Positions 26,963-35,114 of a stretch of DNA of 64,000 nucleotides are shown here, piece after piece (the first letter of the stretch is position 1; every line of letters begins with the position of its first letter). The position numbers and the translations under genes were made by a program. The DNA is from Halioglobus maricola (lineage in GTDB: Bacteria > Pseudomonadota > Gammaproteobacteria > Pseudomonadales > Halieaceae). Below the pieces are notes generated by a model. It was given only the letters and a program-made list of their open reading frames with translations, ran no database searches and was not told the DNA's origin. The stretch covers positions 2,432,501-2,496,500 of the forward strand of contig NZ_CP036422.1 of NCBI RefSeq assembly GCF_009388985.1, given 5' to 3'.

Positions 26963-29068
26963 TCAGGAAGCGAGTTTCTCCACTGCCACAGGTGTGCCAT
27001 TAAACGCCGCATTGCCACTGACCGGATCCACCCTGCCAACATCCGTGAGCGTATTGATACTGATCCCCGGCTGCCCTTCGGCCACCGACATTTGAGTGCC
27101 CTTGCGGTTGTGTCCCCATCCCTGGGGAATGCTGACAACACCGGGCATGATGTGATCGTCGACTTCCACGGGCATCTCAACACGACCGTTTTGGGAGCGC
27201 ACCGCCACAGTGTCGCCCGCAGTCACACCCAGCTTTGCTGCATCCGCGGAATTCAACTGCAAGGTCACTGGGTCGCGCCCCTTAATCAAGCGATAGGAAT
27301 TGTGCGTCCAGGTGTTGTGGTTGCGGGCAAGCCGCCTGCCGATCATCGCGAAGGGGTATGCCTCGCTTGCGCCGTCTGACATAAACTCGCGCAGGCGAGT
27401 CAGGTCTTCGAGGAAAATCTCCGGCGCCAGGAATATATTGCCTTCAGCTGTTTTCAAGCGCTCATCCAGCCAGGGCTCGAGCGGCCCAAGATCGATACCG
27501 TGTGGATGCTGTCGCAACTTCTCGAGGCTCATCCCCTCACCGCCGTAGTGCCCGTGGGTGAGGGCCATATCCAGAATCATCTCCGGCGTGGTGCCGTCAT
27601 CAGGTTTGCCGGTCAGCGCCGTCGCCAGCAGTTTGAGTATCTGCCAGTCGGGTTTTTGATCGCCGGTTTTCTCGAACAAAGCCTCGGAAAACTTCACCGT
27701 ATTGCGCACGGCAAAACTGTTAAAGAATACGTCGAAATGCGGCACCTCAAGGCCATGGGTCGCAGGCAAAATAATATCGGCATGCCGTGTGGTTTCGTTG
27801 ATATAGATATCCACCGCCACCATGAATTCCAGGGACTCGAACGCTGCATCCAGTCCATCACCACCGGGCGCGGAAAGTACCGGGTTGCCGGCGATCGTGA
27901 ACATCGCCCGCACCTGTCCTTCTCCGGGCGTAAGAATCTCCTCCGCCAACGTTGCCACTGGAAACTCACCATTGTTGTAGGGGAGCTGGCGCACTCGAGA
28001 CCGGTAGCGTCCAAAGGAGCTGGGCTTGCCGCGAGGCGTATTGGCCAGCAAATCGAAAGCAGGACGCGGGAACATAGCGCCACCGCGACGATCGCAATTA
28101 CCGGTGATGATATTGAGGCAATTGGTCAGCCATTGGCAAAGGGTGCCAAAACTCTGGGTAGAAGCTCCCATACGGCTGTAACACACAGCGGAGGGAGCAG
28201 TGGCAAATTCCCGTGCAAGGCGGCGAGTATCTTCAGCCGGTATACCGGTTCTCTCGGCTATGGCTTCAGGCGTAAATTCTGCCGCCGCTGCCTGCAGTGT
28301 GGCGACACCTTCTACGATAGCTGACAGGTGGCCGAGCTCGGCGAGGCCCTCCGCGAAAATCACGTTGATCAACGCCATAAGGAATAACGCATCCGCCTCT
28401 GGGCGAATAAACACATGCTCGCTGGCAATTTTGGAAGTCTCAGTAAAACGAGGATCGACCGTGACGACCTTGCCATCACGGGCCTTGATATCCTTGATCC
28501 GACCCGGCACGCCCGCGGAGGTCATCATACTGCCGTTGGACACGACAGGATTGCCGCCAATGATCATCATGTAATCGGTGTGGTCGATATCAGCGATGGG
28601 AATCACCATGCCTGCGCCGAACATGTAATTCGCGGCAACGTGGTGAGGCAACTGATCCGCTGAAGCAGAACTGAAGCGACTGCGCGACCCCAACGCCTTG
28701 AAGAAATGCTGGAACATGAGCGCGTTGCCGAAGTTATGCGCATTCGGGTTGCCCAGGTAAACGCCCACAGCGTCTGCGCCATATTCGTCCTGTATGCCGC
28801 GCATGCGGCTACCAATCTCAGCCATGGCTTCGTCCCAGCTGATAGATTCCCAGCCCTCTGCGGTGCGCTTCACCGGCGTCTGGAGTCGGTCCGGATCATG
28901 GTAGTAGTCTTGCAGCGCAACCGCCTTCGGGCAGATGTGGCCGCGGCTGAATACGTCGTCTTTGTCAGGCTTGATCGCAATAACCTCTGTGCCCTGATAC
29001 TGCACCTCGATCCCACACATGGCTTCACATATATTGCAGGTGCGATAGTGTTTCTGTACTTCTGACAT
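26963..29068 (-). CDS. Molybdopterin (bis-MGD) oxidoreductase, single 4Fe-4S
   Basis: 701 residues. The N-terminal cluster ligands are C11-x2-C14-x3-C18-x27-C46 in C-N-I-C-E-A-M-C-G and G-H-I-C-P-K. The Lys after Cys46 is that of NapA/formate-dehydrogenase-type enzymes. Three molybdopterin domains follow, ending in the dinucleotide-binding beta-barrel (~570-690). There is no twin-arginine signal, so it is cytoplasmic. No electron-transfer subunit is encoded nearby. No Cys or selenocysteine is apparent at the usual molybdenum-ligand position (around S-A-S-A-D-Q-L-P-H-H). It lies 13 bp after the TetR gene and should be regulated with it. Substrate unknown. Confidence 0.88.
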   Translation of the reverse strand: MSEVQKHYRTCNICEAMCGIEVQYQGTEVIAIKPDKDDVFSRGHICPKAVALQDYYHDPDRLQTPVKRTAEGWESISWDEAMAEIGSRMRGIQDEYGADAVGVYLGNPNAHNFGNALMFQHFFKALGSRSRFSSASADQLPHHVAANYMFGAGMVIPIADIDHTDYMMIIGGNPVVSNGSMMTSAGVPGRIKDIKARDGKVVTVDPRFTETSKIASEHVFIRPEADALFLMALINVIFAEGLAELGHLSAIVEGVATLQAAAAEFTPEAIAERTGIPAEDTRRLAREFATAPSAVCYSRMGASTQSFGTLCQWLTNCLNIITGNCDRRGGAMFPRPAFDLLANTPRGKPSSFGRYRSRVRQLPYNNGEFPVATLAEEILTPGEGQVRAMFTIAGNPVLSAPGGDGLDAAFESLEFMVAVDIYINETTRHADIILPATHGLEVPHFDVFFNSFAVRNTVKFSEALFEKTGDQKPDWQILKLLATALTGKPDDGTTPEMILDMALTHGHYGGEGMSLEKLRQHPHGIDLGPLEPWLDERLKTAEGNIFLAPEIFLEDLTRLREFMSDGASEAYPFAMIGRRLARNHNTWTHNSYRLIKGRDPVTLQLNSADAAKLGVTAGDTVAVRSQNGRVEMPVEVDDHIMPGVVSIPQGWGHNRKGTQMSVAEGQPGISINTLTDVGRVDPVSGNAAFNGTPVAVEKLAS

Positions 29069-29081
29069 TGCTGCTTACCTT

Positions 29082-29807
29082 TTATCTATTGCCTATCAGG
29101 CGGTTAAGTGCATCTACCACGTAGTCCGCGTATGCCTCGACATCCGTGCCTGCACTGCGGAAGTACCAGGGCTTGAGATACCAGTCGTCGACCACAGCCA
29201 GAACGGTCGCTGCGACCAGCTTTGGCGCAGCACAATCGTAGTCTCCTGCCGCAACACCCTCCTCAATCATTGACGCGAGGGAGTCCACCAGGCGTCGTTC
29301 TACATCTTTGACCTGTCCCTTCTGTTCCGCCGGTGCATTCTTGGTCTCCATGAAGACAAAGAAATACCAGGGCCGGAACAACTCGGTCATGTACACCTGC
29401 GCCCTCACATGCGCTTCAAGACGCGCATGGCGGGCTTCACCAGGGGGCAGCAGGACGCGGTTGATTTCGGTAAACGTCTGACCCACGAACGCAATCAGCA
29501 TAGAGGAAAACTGATCCTTGCTGCCAATATAGTTGTATACCCCGCCCATGCTGATTCCGGTGGCGTCGCACAAGTCGCGCGTGGACATGGCATGAAAACC
29601 ACGGTGGGCCGAGATATCGAATATAGCCTGGACGATCAGCTTTAACTTGGGCAGCGCCTGGGCCTCACTCCGCACCTTGATCCGATCGCGGTTCGCCTCA
29701 AAAAAGAACTGGTAGACGTTATCCTCGTTCAGCGGCAAGGTCGCCAGGAACGCCTCGAAGCTCGTATCTTCCGGCCAGCGGGCCGCCGCCTGCTTTGCTA
29801 CTTCCAC
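29082..29807 (-). CDS. TetR-family regulator of the divergent locus
   Basis: 241 residues. A ~47-residue N-terminal extension precedes the helix-turn-helix (~55-100, M-S-T-R-D-L-C-D-A-T-G-I-S-M-G-G-V-Y-N-Y-I-G-S-K). The C-terminal helical ligand domain is rich in aromatic residues (F-R-P-W-Y-F-F-V-F). It precedes the molybdopterin enzyme gene and is divergent from MAPEG. A 16-bp perfect palindrome in the intergenic region overlaps both promoters and is its most likely operator. Ligand unknown. Confidence 0.9.
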   Translation of the reverse strand: MEVAKQAAARWPEDTSFEAFLATLPLNEDNVYQFFFEANRDRIKVRSEAQALPKLKLIVQAIFDISAHRGFHAMSTRDLCDATGISMGGVYNYIGSKDQFSSMLIAFVGQTFTEINRVLLPPGEARHARLEAHVRAQVYMTELFRPWYFFVFMETKNAPAEQKGQVKDVERRLVDSLASMIEEGVAAGDYDCAAPKLVAATVLAVVDDWYLKPWYFRSAGTDVEAYADYVVDALNRLIGNR

Positions 29808-29846
29808 GGGGCGAATCCTCCATCATTGCCCGATCACTGGAGCCAG

Positions 29847-29894
29847 ACTATAACTCAAAACAACTTGACGAGCGAGCGCTCGCTCTTTTACTAT
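29847..29894. promoter_or_regulatory. Divergent promoters with a shared 16-bp operator
   Basis: GAGCGAGCGCTCGCTC, a perfect palindrome, occupies 29870-29885. On the plus strand it fills the spacer between TTGACG (29865-29870) and TTACTA (29888-29893; 17 bp). On the minus strand a -10 TATAGT (29852-29847) has its -35 position under the same palindrome. One bound TetR dimer would block both directions. The motif has the form common to TetR operators (AGCGAGCG-CGCTCGCT type). Confidence 0.8.
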
Positions 29895-29925
29895 CGCGCG
29901 CATCTGATTTACAGGAAGAAGCCCC

Positions 29926-30348
29926 ATGCCTATCCCAGAGACCTACCACACCGCCCTTCTTGGCATCCTCGTCGTTGTAACAACCCTCGTGATACAGATG
30001 ATGGTCGCTGCGGTCAGTAAAGCCAAACAGCCCGGCGCGATACCTGGAAAAATGGACGCTGAGCTCAGCCACAGCTCGTTTGTATTCAGGGCGAATCGCA
30101 CTTTCGCAAATTCGATCGACAACGCACCCGCACTTCTTGGCGCGGCAGTTCTGGCCATTTTAGCGGGCGCTGGCGCCACGTGGGTCGCGATATGGATCTG
30201 GGTGTACGCACTTGCGCGTATCACCCACATGGCGCTTTACTATGGTATCTCTACCGAGAAGAACCCCAGCCCCAGATCCCACTTCTTTATTCTTGGGCTG
30301 ATAGCGAATATCGCCTTAATCATACAAGCCGGCCTGGCATTGACCTGA
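29926..30348 (+). CDS. MAPEG-family membrane protein
   Basis: 140 residues, four hydrophobic helices (~8-30, 60-82, 84-103, 118-138). The family motif F-R-A-N-R-T-F-A-N-S-I-D-N-A-P (R-x2-R/N-x3-N-x2-E/D) is in the loop after helix 1. MAPEG proteins are membrane enzymes for eicosanoid or glutathione metabolism in eukaryotes; bacterial members have glutathione-transferase or peroxidase-like activity at best. AGGAAG lies 6-8 nt upstream of the ATG. It is first of three genes under the palindromic operator, suggesting inner-membrane detoxification or lipid modification. Confidence 0.88.
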   Translation: MPIPETYHTALLGILVVVTTLVIQMMVAAVSKAKQPGAIPGKMDAELSHSSFVFRANRTFANSIDNAPALLGAAVLAILAGAGATWVAIWIWVYALARITHMALYYGISTEKNPSPRSHFFILGLIANIALIIQAGLALT

Positions 30349-30365
30349 ACAGGAACTCCGACCCC

Positions 30366-31544
30366 ATGAAAGACAATCGAGAATTCGACGTCGTAATCTA
30401 CGGCGCCAGCGGCTTTACCGGCCAACTCATAGCCGAATATCTGGCGTCTCGCGCCGCACAGGAGAGCGGACTGCGCTGGGCTATCGCCGGGCGCAGCGCT
30501 GACAAGGTCGCTGCGGTCGCCGCCGAATCAGGCCTCCCTGCTGACCTGCCCATCATCGCCGCAGATTCCGCTGACCTTGAGGCCATGAATACACTGGCAT
30601 CGCGCACCAAGGTCATACTCACCTCTGTGGGGCCCTACCAACTGTATGGTTCACTCCTGGTTGAAGCCTGCGCTACCAACGGCACCGACTATGTCGACCT
30701 CTGCGGCGAGCCGAACTGGATGCGCGAAATGATCGACAAGCACCAGGAAGCTGCGCAGGCATCCGGCGCACGCATCGTTTTCTCATGCGGCTTTGACTCG
30801 ATTCCCTCGGATCTCGGCGTGCACTACCTGCAGACGCAGGCGAAAGCGAAATTTGGCACTCCCCTTCCCCAGGTTCGCGGCCGTGTTCGCGCTATGAATG
30901 GTGGGGCTTCCGGCGGTACCGTCGCCAGCATGCAGGCCACCATGGTCGCCGCCATGGAAAATCCGGCCGTCGGCGCTCTGCTGAAAAACCCATTCGGCCT
31001 CGCAAATCCAGAATTCGACGGCCCGAAACAACCCTCCAGCCACAAACCCTGTTTCGACGAGGGGGTCGGAAGCTGGGCTGCTCCTTTTGTCATGGCGGTC
31101 ATCAATATTCCCAACGTACATCGCTCCAACTTTGTGCAGGGCTTCAGTTACGGTGAAAACTTCACTTACTCGGAAATGATACTCACTGGCCCCGGCGAAA
31201 AAGGCGAGAAAATTGCCAACGCCATGGCCGTGCCCTCTCTCACGGGAAATGGCGACACCCCGCAACCCGGCGAGGGCCCAAGTCGCGAGGAACAGGTCGC
31301 TGGAAACTTCGACATCCTGTTTATTGGGGAAAACGATAGCGGAGACACCCTGCGCGTCTCTGTCACCGGCGATCGTGATCCGGGCTACGGTTCTACCTCG
31401 CGGATGATTTCAGAAGCGGCACTCACCCTGGCGATGGACAACGTCGCAACCCCAGGTGGTATATGGACGCCCGCAGCAGCGCTAGGCGACAAACTAATTG
31501 ATCGGCTCGGGGCCCATGCCGGTCTCGAATTCAAGGTGGAGTGA
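30366..31544 (+). CDS. Saccharopine dehydrogenase-like / trans-acting enoyl reductase family protein
   Basis: 392 residues from the ATG at 30366 (GGAACT upstream; the open frame starts earlier, inside the MAPEG gene). The Rossmann NAD(P) motif is V-I-Y-G-A-S-G-F-T-G-Q near residues 9-19, followed by G-R-S-A-D-K-V. The C-S-F-D-S-I-P-S-D-L-G segment (here C-G-F-D-S-I-P-S-D-L-G) is typical of the family that includes mycobacterial trans-acting enoyl reductases and eukaryotic saccharopine-dehydrogenase-like oxidoreductases. These reduce double bonds in lipid intermediates. It is 17 bp after MAPEG and overlaps the next gene's alternative start. Confidence 0.87.
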   Translation: MKDNREFDVVIYGASGFTGQLIAEYLASRAAQESGLRWAIAGRSADKVAAVAAESGLPADLPIIAADSADLEAMNTLASRTKVILTSVGPYQLYGSLLVEACATNGTDYVDLCGEPNWMREMIDKHQEAAQASGARIVFSCGFDSIPSDLGVHYLQTQAKAKFGTPLPQVRGRVRAMNGGASGGTVASMQATMVAAMENPAVGALLKNPFGLANPEFDGPKQPSSHKPCFDEGVGSWAAPFVMAVINIPNVHRSNFVQGFSYGENFTYSEMILTGPGEKGEKIANAMAVPSLTGNGDTPQPGEGPSREEQVAGNFDILFIGENDSGDTLRVSVTGDRDPGYGSTSRMISEAALTLAMDNVATPGGIWTPAAALGDKLIDRLGAHAGLEFKVE

Positions 31545-31549
31545 CAGCA

Positions 31550-32656
31550 ATGAGCGAACTACAAAGCTTTCTGATCAATCGCGAAGAATTTGCAGATACT
31601 CGCTGGGAAGACACTGAGGTTCCCAGCCCAGGCGAGGGACAGGTCTTGCTCGCCATCGACAGCTTTGCCCTGACGGCGAATAACATCACCTACGCAGCGT
31701 TTGGCGATGCGCTGCAGTACTGGGCATTTTTTCCTGCACCAGCCAGCCGGGGAATACTGCCCGTATGGGGCTTTGCTGAAGTCGTGGAATCCAATTGCAA
31801 GGGTATCGAAACGGGCGAGCGTTTTTATGGCTTTTATCCACTGGCCTCGCATCTATTGGTGGAACCCGCGCAAGTATCGGCCACCAGTTTCACCGACCAC
31901 GCTGAACACCGCAGGCCATTGCCTCTTATTTACAACCAGTACCTGCGCAGCTCCGCAGACGCGCTGTATGAAGAAGGCAAGGAAGCATTGCAAATGCTGC
32001 TGCGACCGCTGTTTACAACATCATTTCTGCTGGATGATTTTTTTGCCGATCAGGCGATGTTTGGTGCCAAAAATCTGCACCTGACCAGCGCCTCCAGCAA
32101 GACCGCGATAGGTATGGCGTTTTGCCTGCAGAACAATCGCGCGAACCGCGATCTGGACTACGAAATTATCGGCCTGACCTCTGCACGCAACCAGGCCTTT
32201 GTCGAGTCCCTTGGCTGCTATGACCGTGTGGTTAGCTACGACCAGGTTGATGCCATCGACAACACACAGCCTAGCGCCATTGTGGACTTTGCTGGCGACG
32301 GCACCCTGTTGCGCCAGTTACACTCCCAGCTGGCCCCAGAGCTGCGGTATTCATGCATGGTAGGTGCATCGCACTGGGACCAGCGCGCCGGTGCAGGCCC
32401 CGGCCTTGACGGCCCTGAACCGATCATGTTTTTTGCACCGCACCAGGCCGAGAAAAGAGTGGGCGAATGGGGTGGCGAAGAATTCCAGCGGCGCTTGTCA
32501 GGTCAATGGCGCGCGTTTTGTGCTTTCGCCAATGGCTGGATGGAAGTGGATGAGCGACATGGTCGCGAGGCGATCGAGCGAACCTACGCTGAGGTATTGG
32601 GGGGCGATTTTTCTCCGCGGAGCGGTTACGTGCTCTCGAAATTGAGCTGCCAGTAA
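31550..32656 (+). CDS. DUF2855 family protein (MDR-like fold)
   Basis: 368 residues from the ATG at 31550; a GTG at 31541 overlaps the previous stop and is a possible alternative. The pattern N-Y-x-x-F/G-D ... Y-W-A-F-F-P-A, W-G-F-A-E-V-V-E-S and G-E-R-F-Y-G-F-Y-P matches DUF2855. Its plan (GroES-like N-terminus, then a Rossmann-like half with L-T-S-A-S-S-K-T-A) resembles medium-chain reductases without zinc ligands. Members are widespread in actinobacteria and marine gammaproteobacteria, with no assigned reaction. It is last in the TetR-controlled plus-strand operon and overlaps the convergent GNAT gene by 31 bp. Confidence 0.8.
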   Translation: MSELQSFLINREEFADTRWEDTEVPSPGEGQVLLAIDSFALTANNITYAAFGDALQYWAFFPAPASRGILPVWGFAEVVESNCKGIETGERFYGFYPLASHLLVEPAQVSATSFTDHAEHRRPLPLIYNQYLRSSADALYEEGKEALQMLLRPLFTTSFLLDDFFADQAMFGAKNLHLTSASSKTAIGMAFCLQNNRANRDLDYEIIGLTSARNQAFVESLGCYDRVVSYDQVDAIDNTQPSAIVDFAGDGTLLRQLHSQLAPELRYSCMVGASHWDQRAGAGPGLDGPEPIMFFAPHQAEKRVGEWGGEEFQRRLSGQWRAFCAFANGWMEVDERHGREAIERTYAEVLGGDFSPRSGYVLSKLSCQ

Positions 32657-33123
32657 CCCACATCCAACCACTCGCCATGTTTGAACCCGACCTGCGGGAA
32701 GTGGGCAACTTTCTCCATGCCCAGCTTCTCGTGCAAGGCGACGCTCGCCGGATTGGGCAGGGTAATGCCGCCAATAACCGCGTGCACGCCCAGCGCCCTC
32801 AGCCTGTTGAAAAGCTCAAGATACAACGCAGTTCCGTACCCGCTGCCGGTGACATCCGGCTTTAGATAGACCGTACTTTCCACCGAGTAGCGGTACGCTG
32901 TGCGCTCCTTAAACCTCGCCGCGTAGGCAAAGCCCACTATCTCGCCCGCCTCTTCCAGCACAATCCAGGGGAAACCCTGATCACTCACAGATTGCAGCCG
33001 CTCCTCAAATTCCCGCGCATTCAGCATCTCCTCTTCGAACGTCGCCACTGTATGTTCGATGTAGTGGTTATAGATAGATGCCAATACCGCAGCATCGGAG
33101 AAATTCGCATCCCTGATCATCAA
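32626..33123 (-). CDS. GNAT N-acetyltransferase (phosphinothricin acetyltransferase-like)
   Basis: 165 residues. The start M-M-I-R-D-A-N-F-S-D-A-A-V-L-A-S-I-Y-N-H-Y and the acetyl-CoA pyrophosphate loop V-T-G-S-G-Y-G-T-A-L-Y match the Pat/Bar/YncA branch. The C-terminus N-P-A-S-V-A-L-H-E-K-L-G-M is the family signature. Such enzymes acetylate small amines such as phosphinothricin, methionine sulfone or related amino acids. The start overlaps the transglutaminase gene stop (ATGA), so it is the last gene of the MoxR-DUF58-transglutaminase operon, probably by chance rather than function. Confidence 0.88.
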   Translation of the reverse strand: MMIRDANFSDAAVLASIYNHYIEHTVATFEEEMLNAREFEERLQSVSDQGFPWIVLEEAGEIVGFAYAARFKERTAYRYSVESTVYLKPDVTGSGYGTALYLELFNRLRALGVHAVIGGITLPNPASVALHEKLGMEKVAHFPQVGFKHGEWLDVGYWQLNFEST

Positions 33124-35114
33124 TTCACCCGTCTTATTGCCTGAGCCAAGCGTTTGAGTGCCGCAGCTTCCTCATCTGCCGGTGCATAAGCAAGACCCAG
33201 ATAGATGTTTGTAACATCGCCAATCTGCTCTTCAAGGCGAGGTAATTGTGCGCTCGCCCGTCGGCCATATTGCGCAGGCCCTTCACCGGCCGCACGCGCC
33301 ACCCCAAACTTTTCCAACCGCTCACAAAAGCGCAGGTAAAGTTTATCCATCTCACGCAGTTGCACTGTTTTACGCTGCAGCAGCAAGGTAATGACTACCG
33401 GCGCAAAAACCAGCAAGCCCGCGCCTAATAACACCAGCGCAAACTTACGGGCACTGAACTCACCGAACCAATTGGTGAGCAACTGATACTGGCGATCACT
33501 GTCAAAACCCGTCACCCAGCTCTGCCAGCGATACGTCAACGCATCGTACCTCAGGCGCAACTGGTTCACCCAGTTAACGCCCCGGAACCGCAGGGGCGAC
33601 AGGGGCGAGTCGGCGAGAAAACTGCCCTCTTCCGCCAGCGCCTGCTCCAGGCCCAGCTCTATCCGCTCTGGCGCAACGGCCGCAGTAGGATCAACCCGGA
33701 CCCAACCCTCTCCTTCATGCCAAACTTCCGCCCAGGCATGGGCGTCGAACTGATGCACGATCACCGTGCCATTGACGGGATTGATTTCCCCCCCCTGGTA
33801 CCCCGCCACTACCCTTGCAGGTATTCCAGCGGCGCGCATCAGGATTACAAATGCCGAGGCGTAGTGTTCGCAAAAGCCCCAGCGTGTGTCGAATAAAAAC
33901 GCATCGATAGGGTCCCGTTCTGGCAGCAAGGGGGGGCTCAGGGTGTAGCCAAACGGCTGCTCTGTAAACAGGGCTAATACCTGTTCCACGATTTCCCGGC
34001 TATCGCCGGCTTCACTCGCGATTTGCTGCGCTAACGCCATGGCTCGTGGATTGTCATCGGGCGGCAAACGTAATTCAACTTTGCGCCTCCAGTCCGATAT
34101 CTCTGGTTCCAGAACCGCCTCAGGCCAGGTCTGTACTTCATAGAGATAGTCATCCTCTATCTCACTCATGCGATAGAGACGGTAGTCAGCTGCGCTGACA
34201 ACGCCACTATCGCGCGAACGGCCATAGCGCAGGCTGTATATCCAGTGCTGTTGCGTCGGCTCCATAATCACGGAGTAGCGCAGCGGCTCACCTACCAACT
34301 CTGGCTCGCTCGGCCTGCGCTCATCCGGTGGCGCCGCAAAATGACTGAGACTGCTCCAGGCGCCGCCGCGCAAACGGCTCATGACCAGGCCGCGCCAGTA
34401 CAGCTGATCCTGGGCCGGCACAGCCCCTTCAAATTGCACCCGGAACGCAACCTCGCCGGAACGGCTGAGGCGCGACACATCTCCGGGCTTCATAAAATCG
34501 GACATCCCGGTGCGCGCGGCCTGACTCTTTATCGGCACGGTCCACAAGGGGCCAATGCGAGGAAACAGAAAGAACAGCACTAACATCAGGGGAATGGACT
34601 GTGCCAGCATCACACTGGCGAGCCGCAATGGACGAAAGGTAAAACGATGCTCACCCGGGCGGTGCAGGGCCACCAGCGCGGCCGTTACGATCACCGTATT
34701 AAACAGGCACAGGAGCACGATCAGGATGTCCTGACTGAACAGGAAAACCGTAAGAATGACGAAATAGCCCAGGAATAGAAGTACATAGGCATCTTTACGT
34801 TCAGCCAGCTCCAACAGTTTGAGAGCGAACGCGGTTAACAACAGCGCCACCGTGGGCTCCAGCCCGATGAGGCTGCGAAATGAGAACATGATGCCGGCAA
34901 AGGCGGCGATGATTAACCCCATCTTCACCGGCCAGCGGGGGAACGACCAAACCCCGCGATAAACCATGATGCGCCAGACGACCGCCGCTGCGAATACCAG
35001 CAGCACCCAGATCGGCACGCGCTGCACATGCGGCGCGACCAACAGGAACAGGGCCAGGATAATCCAGACCAGCGCATTGCGCGGCACCTGCTGCTCGAGC
35101 TTCACCTTGCTCAT
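33120..35114 (-). CDS. TgpA-like membrane transglutaminase (DUF3488, transglutaminase core, DUF4129)
   Basis: 664 residues. The N-terminal DUF3488 part has about five or six membrane helices (to ~residue 195). A large periplasmic transglutaminase-like domain follows, with the Cys-His-Asp triad C415 (W-G-F-C-E-H-Y-A-S), H459 (D-A-H-A-W-A-E) and D475 (V-D-P-T-A-A-V). A further helix (~563-583) leads into a cytoplasmic DUF4129-like tail. TgpA of Pseudomonas is an essential inner-membrane protein; its reaction is not settled. The operon order MoxR-DUF58-TgpA is conserved. It overlaps DUF58 by 4 bp. Confidence 0.92.
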   Translation of the reverse strand: MSKVKLEQQVPRNALVWIILALFLLVAPHVQRVPIWVLLVFAAAVVWRIMVYRGVWSFPRWPVKMGLIIAAFAGIMFSFRSLIGLEPTVALLLTAFALKLLELAERKDAYVLLFLGYFVILTVFLFSQDILIVLLCLFNTVIVTAALVALHRPGEHRFTFRPLRLASVMLAQSIPLMLVLFFLFPRIGPLWTVPIKSQAARTGMSDFMKPGDVSRLSRSGEVAFRVQFEGAVPAQDQLYWRGLVMSRLRGGAWSSLSHFAAPPDERRPSEPELVGEPLRYSVIMEPTQQHWIYSLRYGRSRDSGVVSAADYRLYRMSEIEDDYLYEVQTWPEAVLEPEISDWRRKVELRLPPDDNPRAMALAQQIASEAGDSREIVEQVLALFTEQPFGYTLSPPLLPERDPIDAFLFDTRWGFCEHYASAFVILMRAAGIPARVVAGYQGGEINPVNGTVIVHQFDAHAWAEVWHEGEGWVRVDPTAAVAPERIELGLEQALAEEGSFLADSPLSPLRFRGVNWVNQLRLRYDALTYRWQSWVTGFDSDRQYQLLTNWFGEFSARKFALVLLGAGLLVFAPVVITLLLQRKTVQLREMDKLYLRFCERLEKFGVARAAGEGPAQYGRRASAQLPRLEEQIGDVTNIYLGLAYAPADEEAAALKRLAQAIRRVN

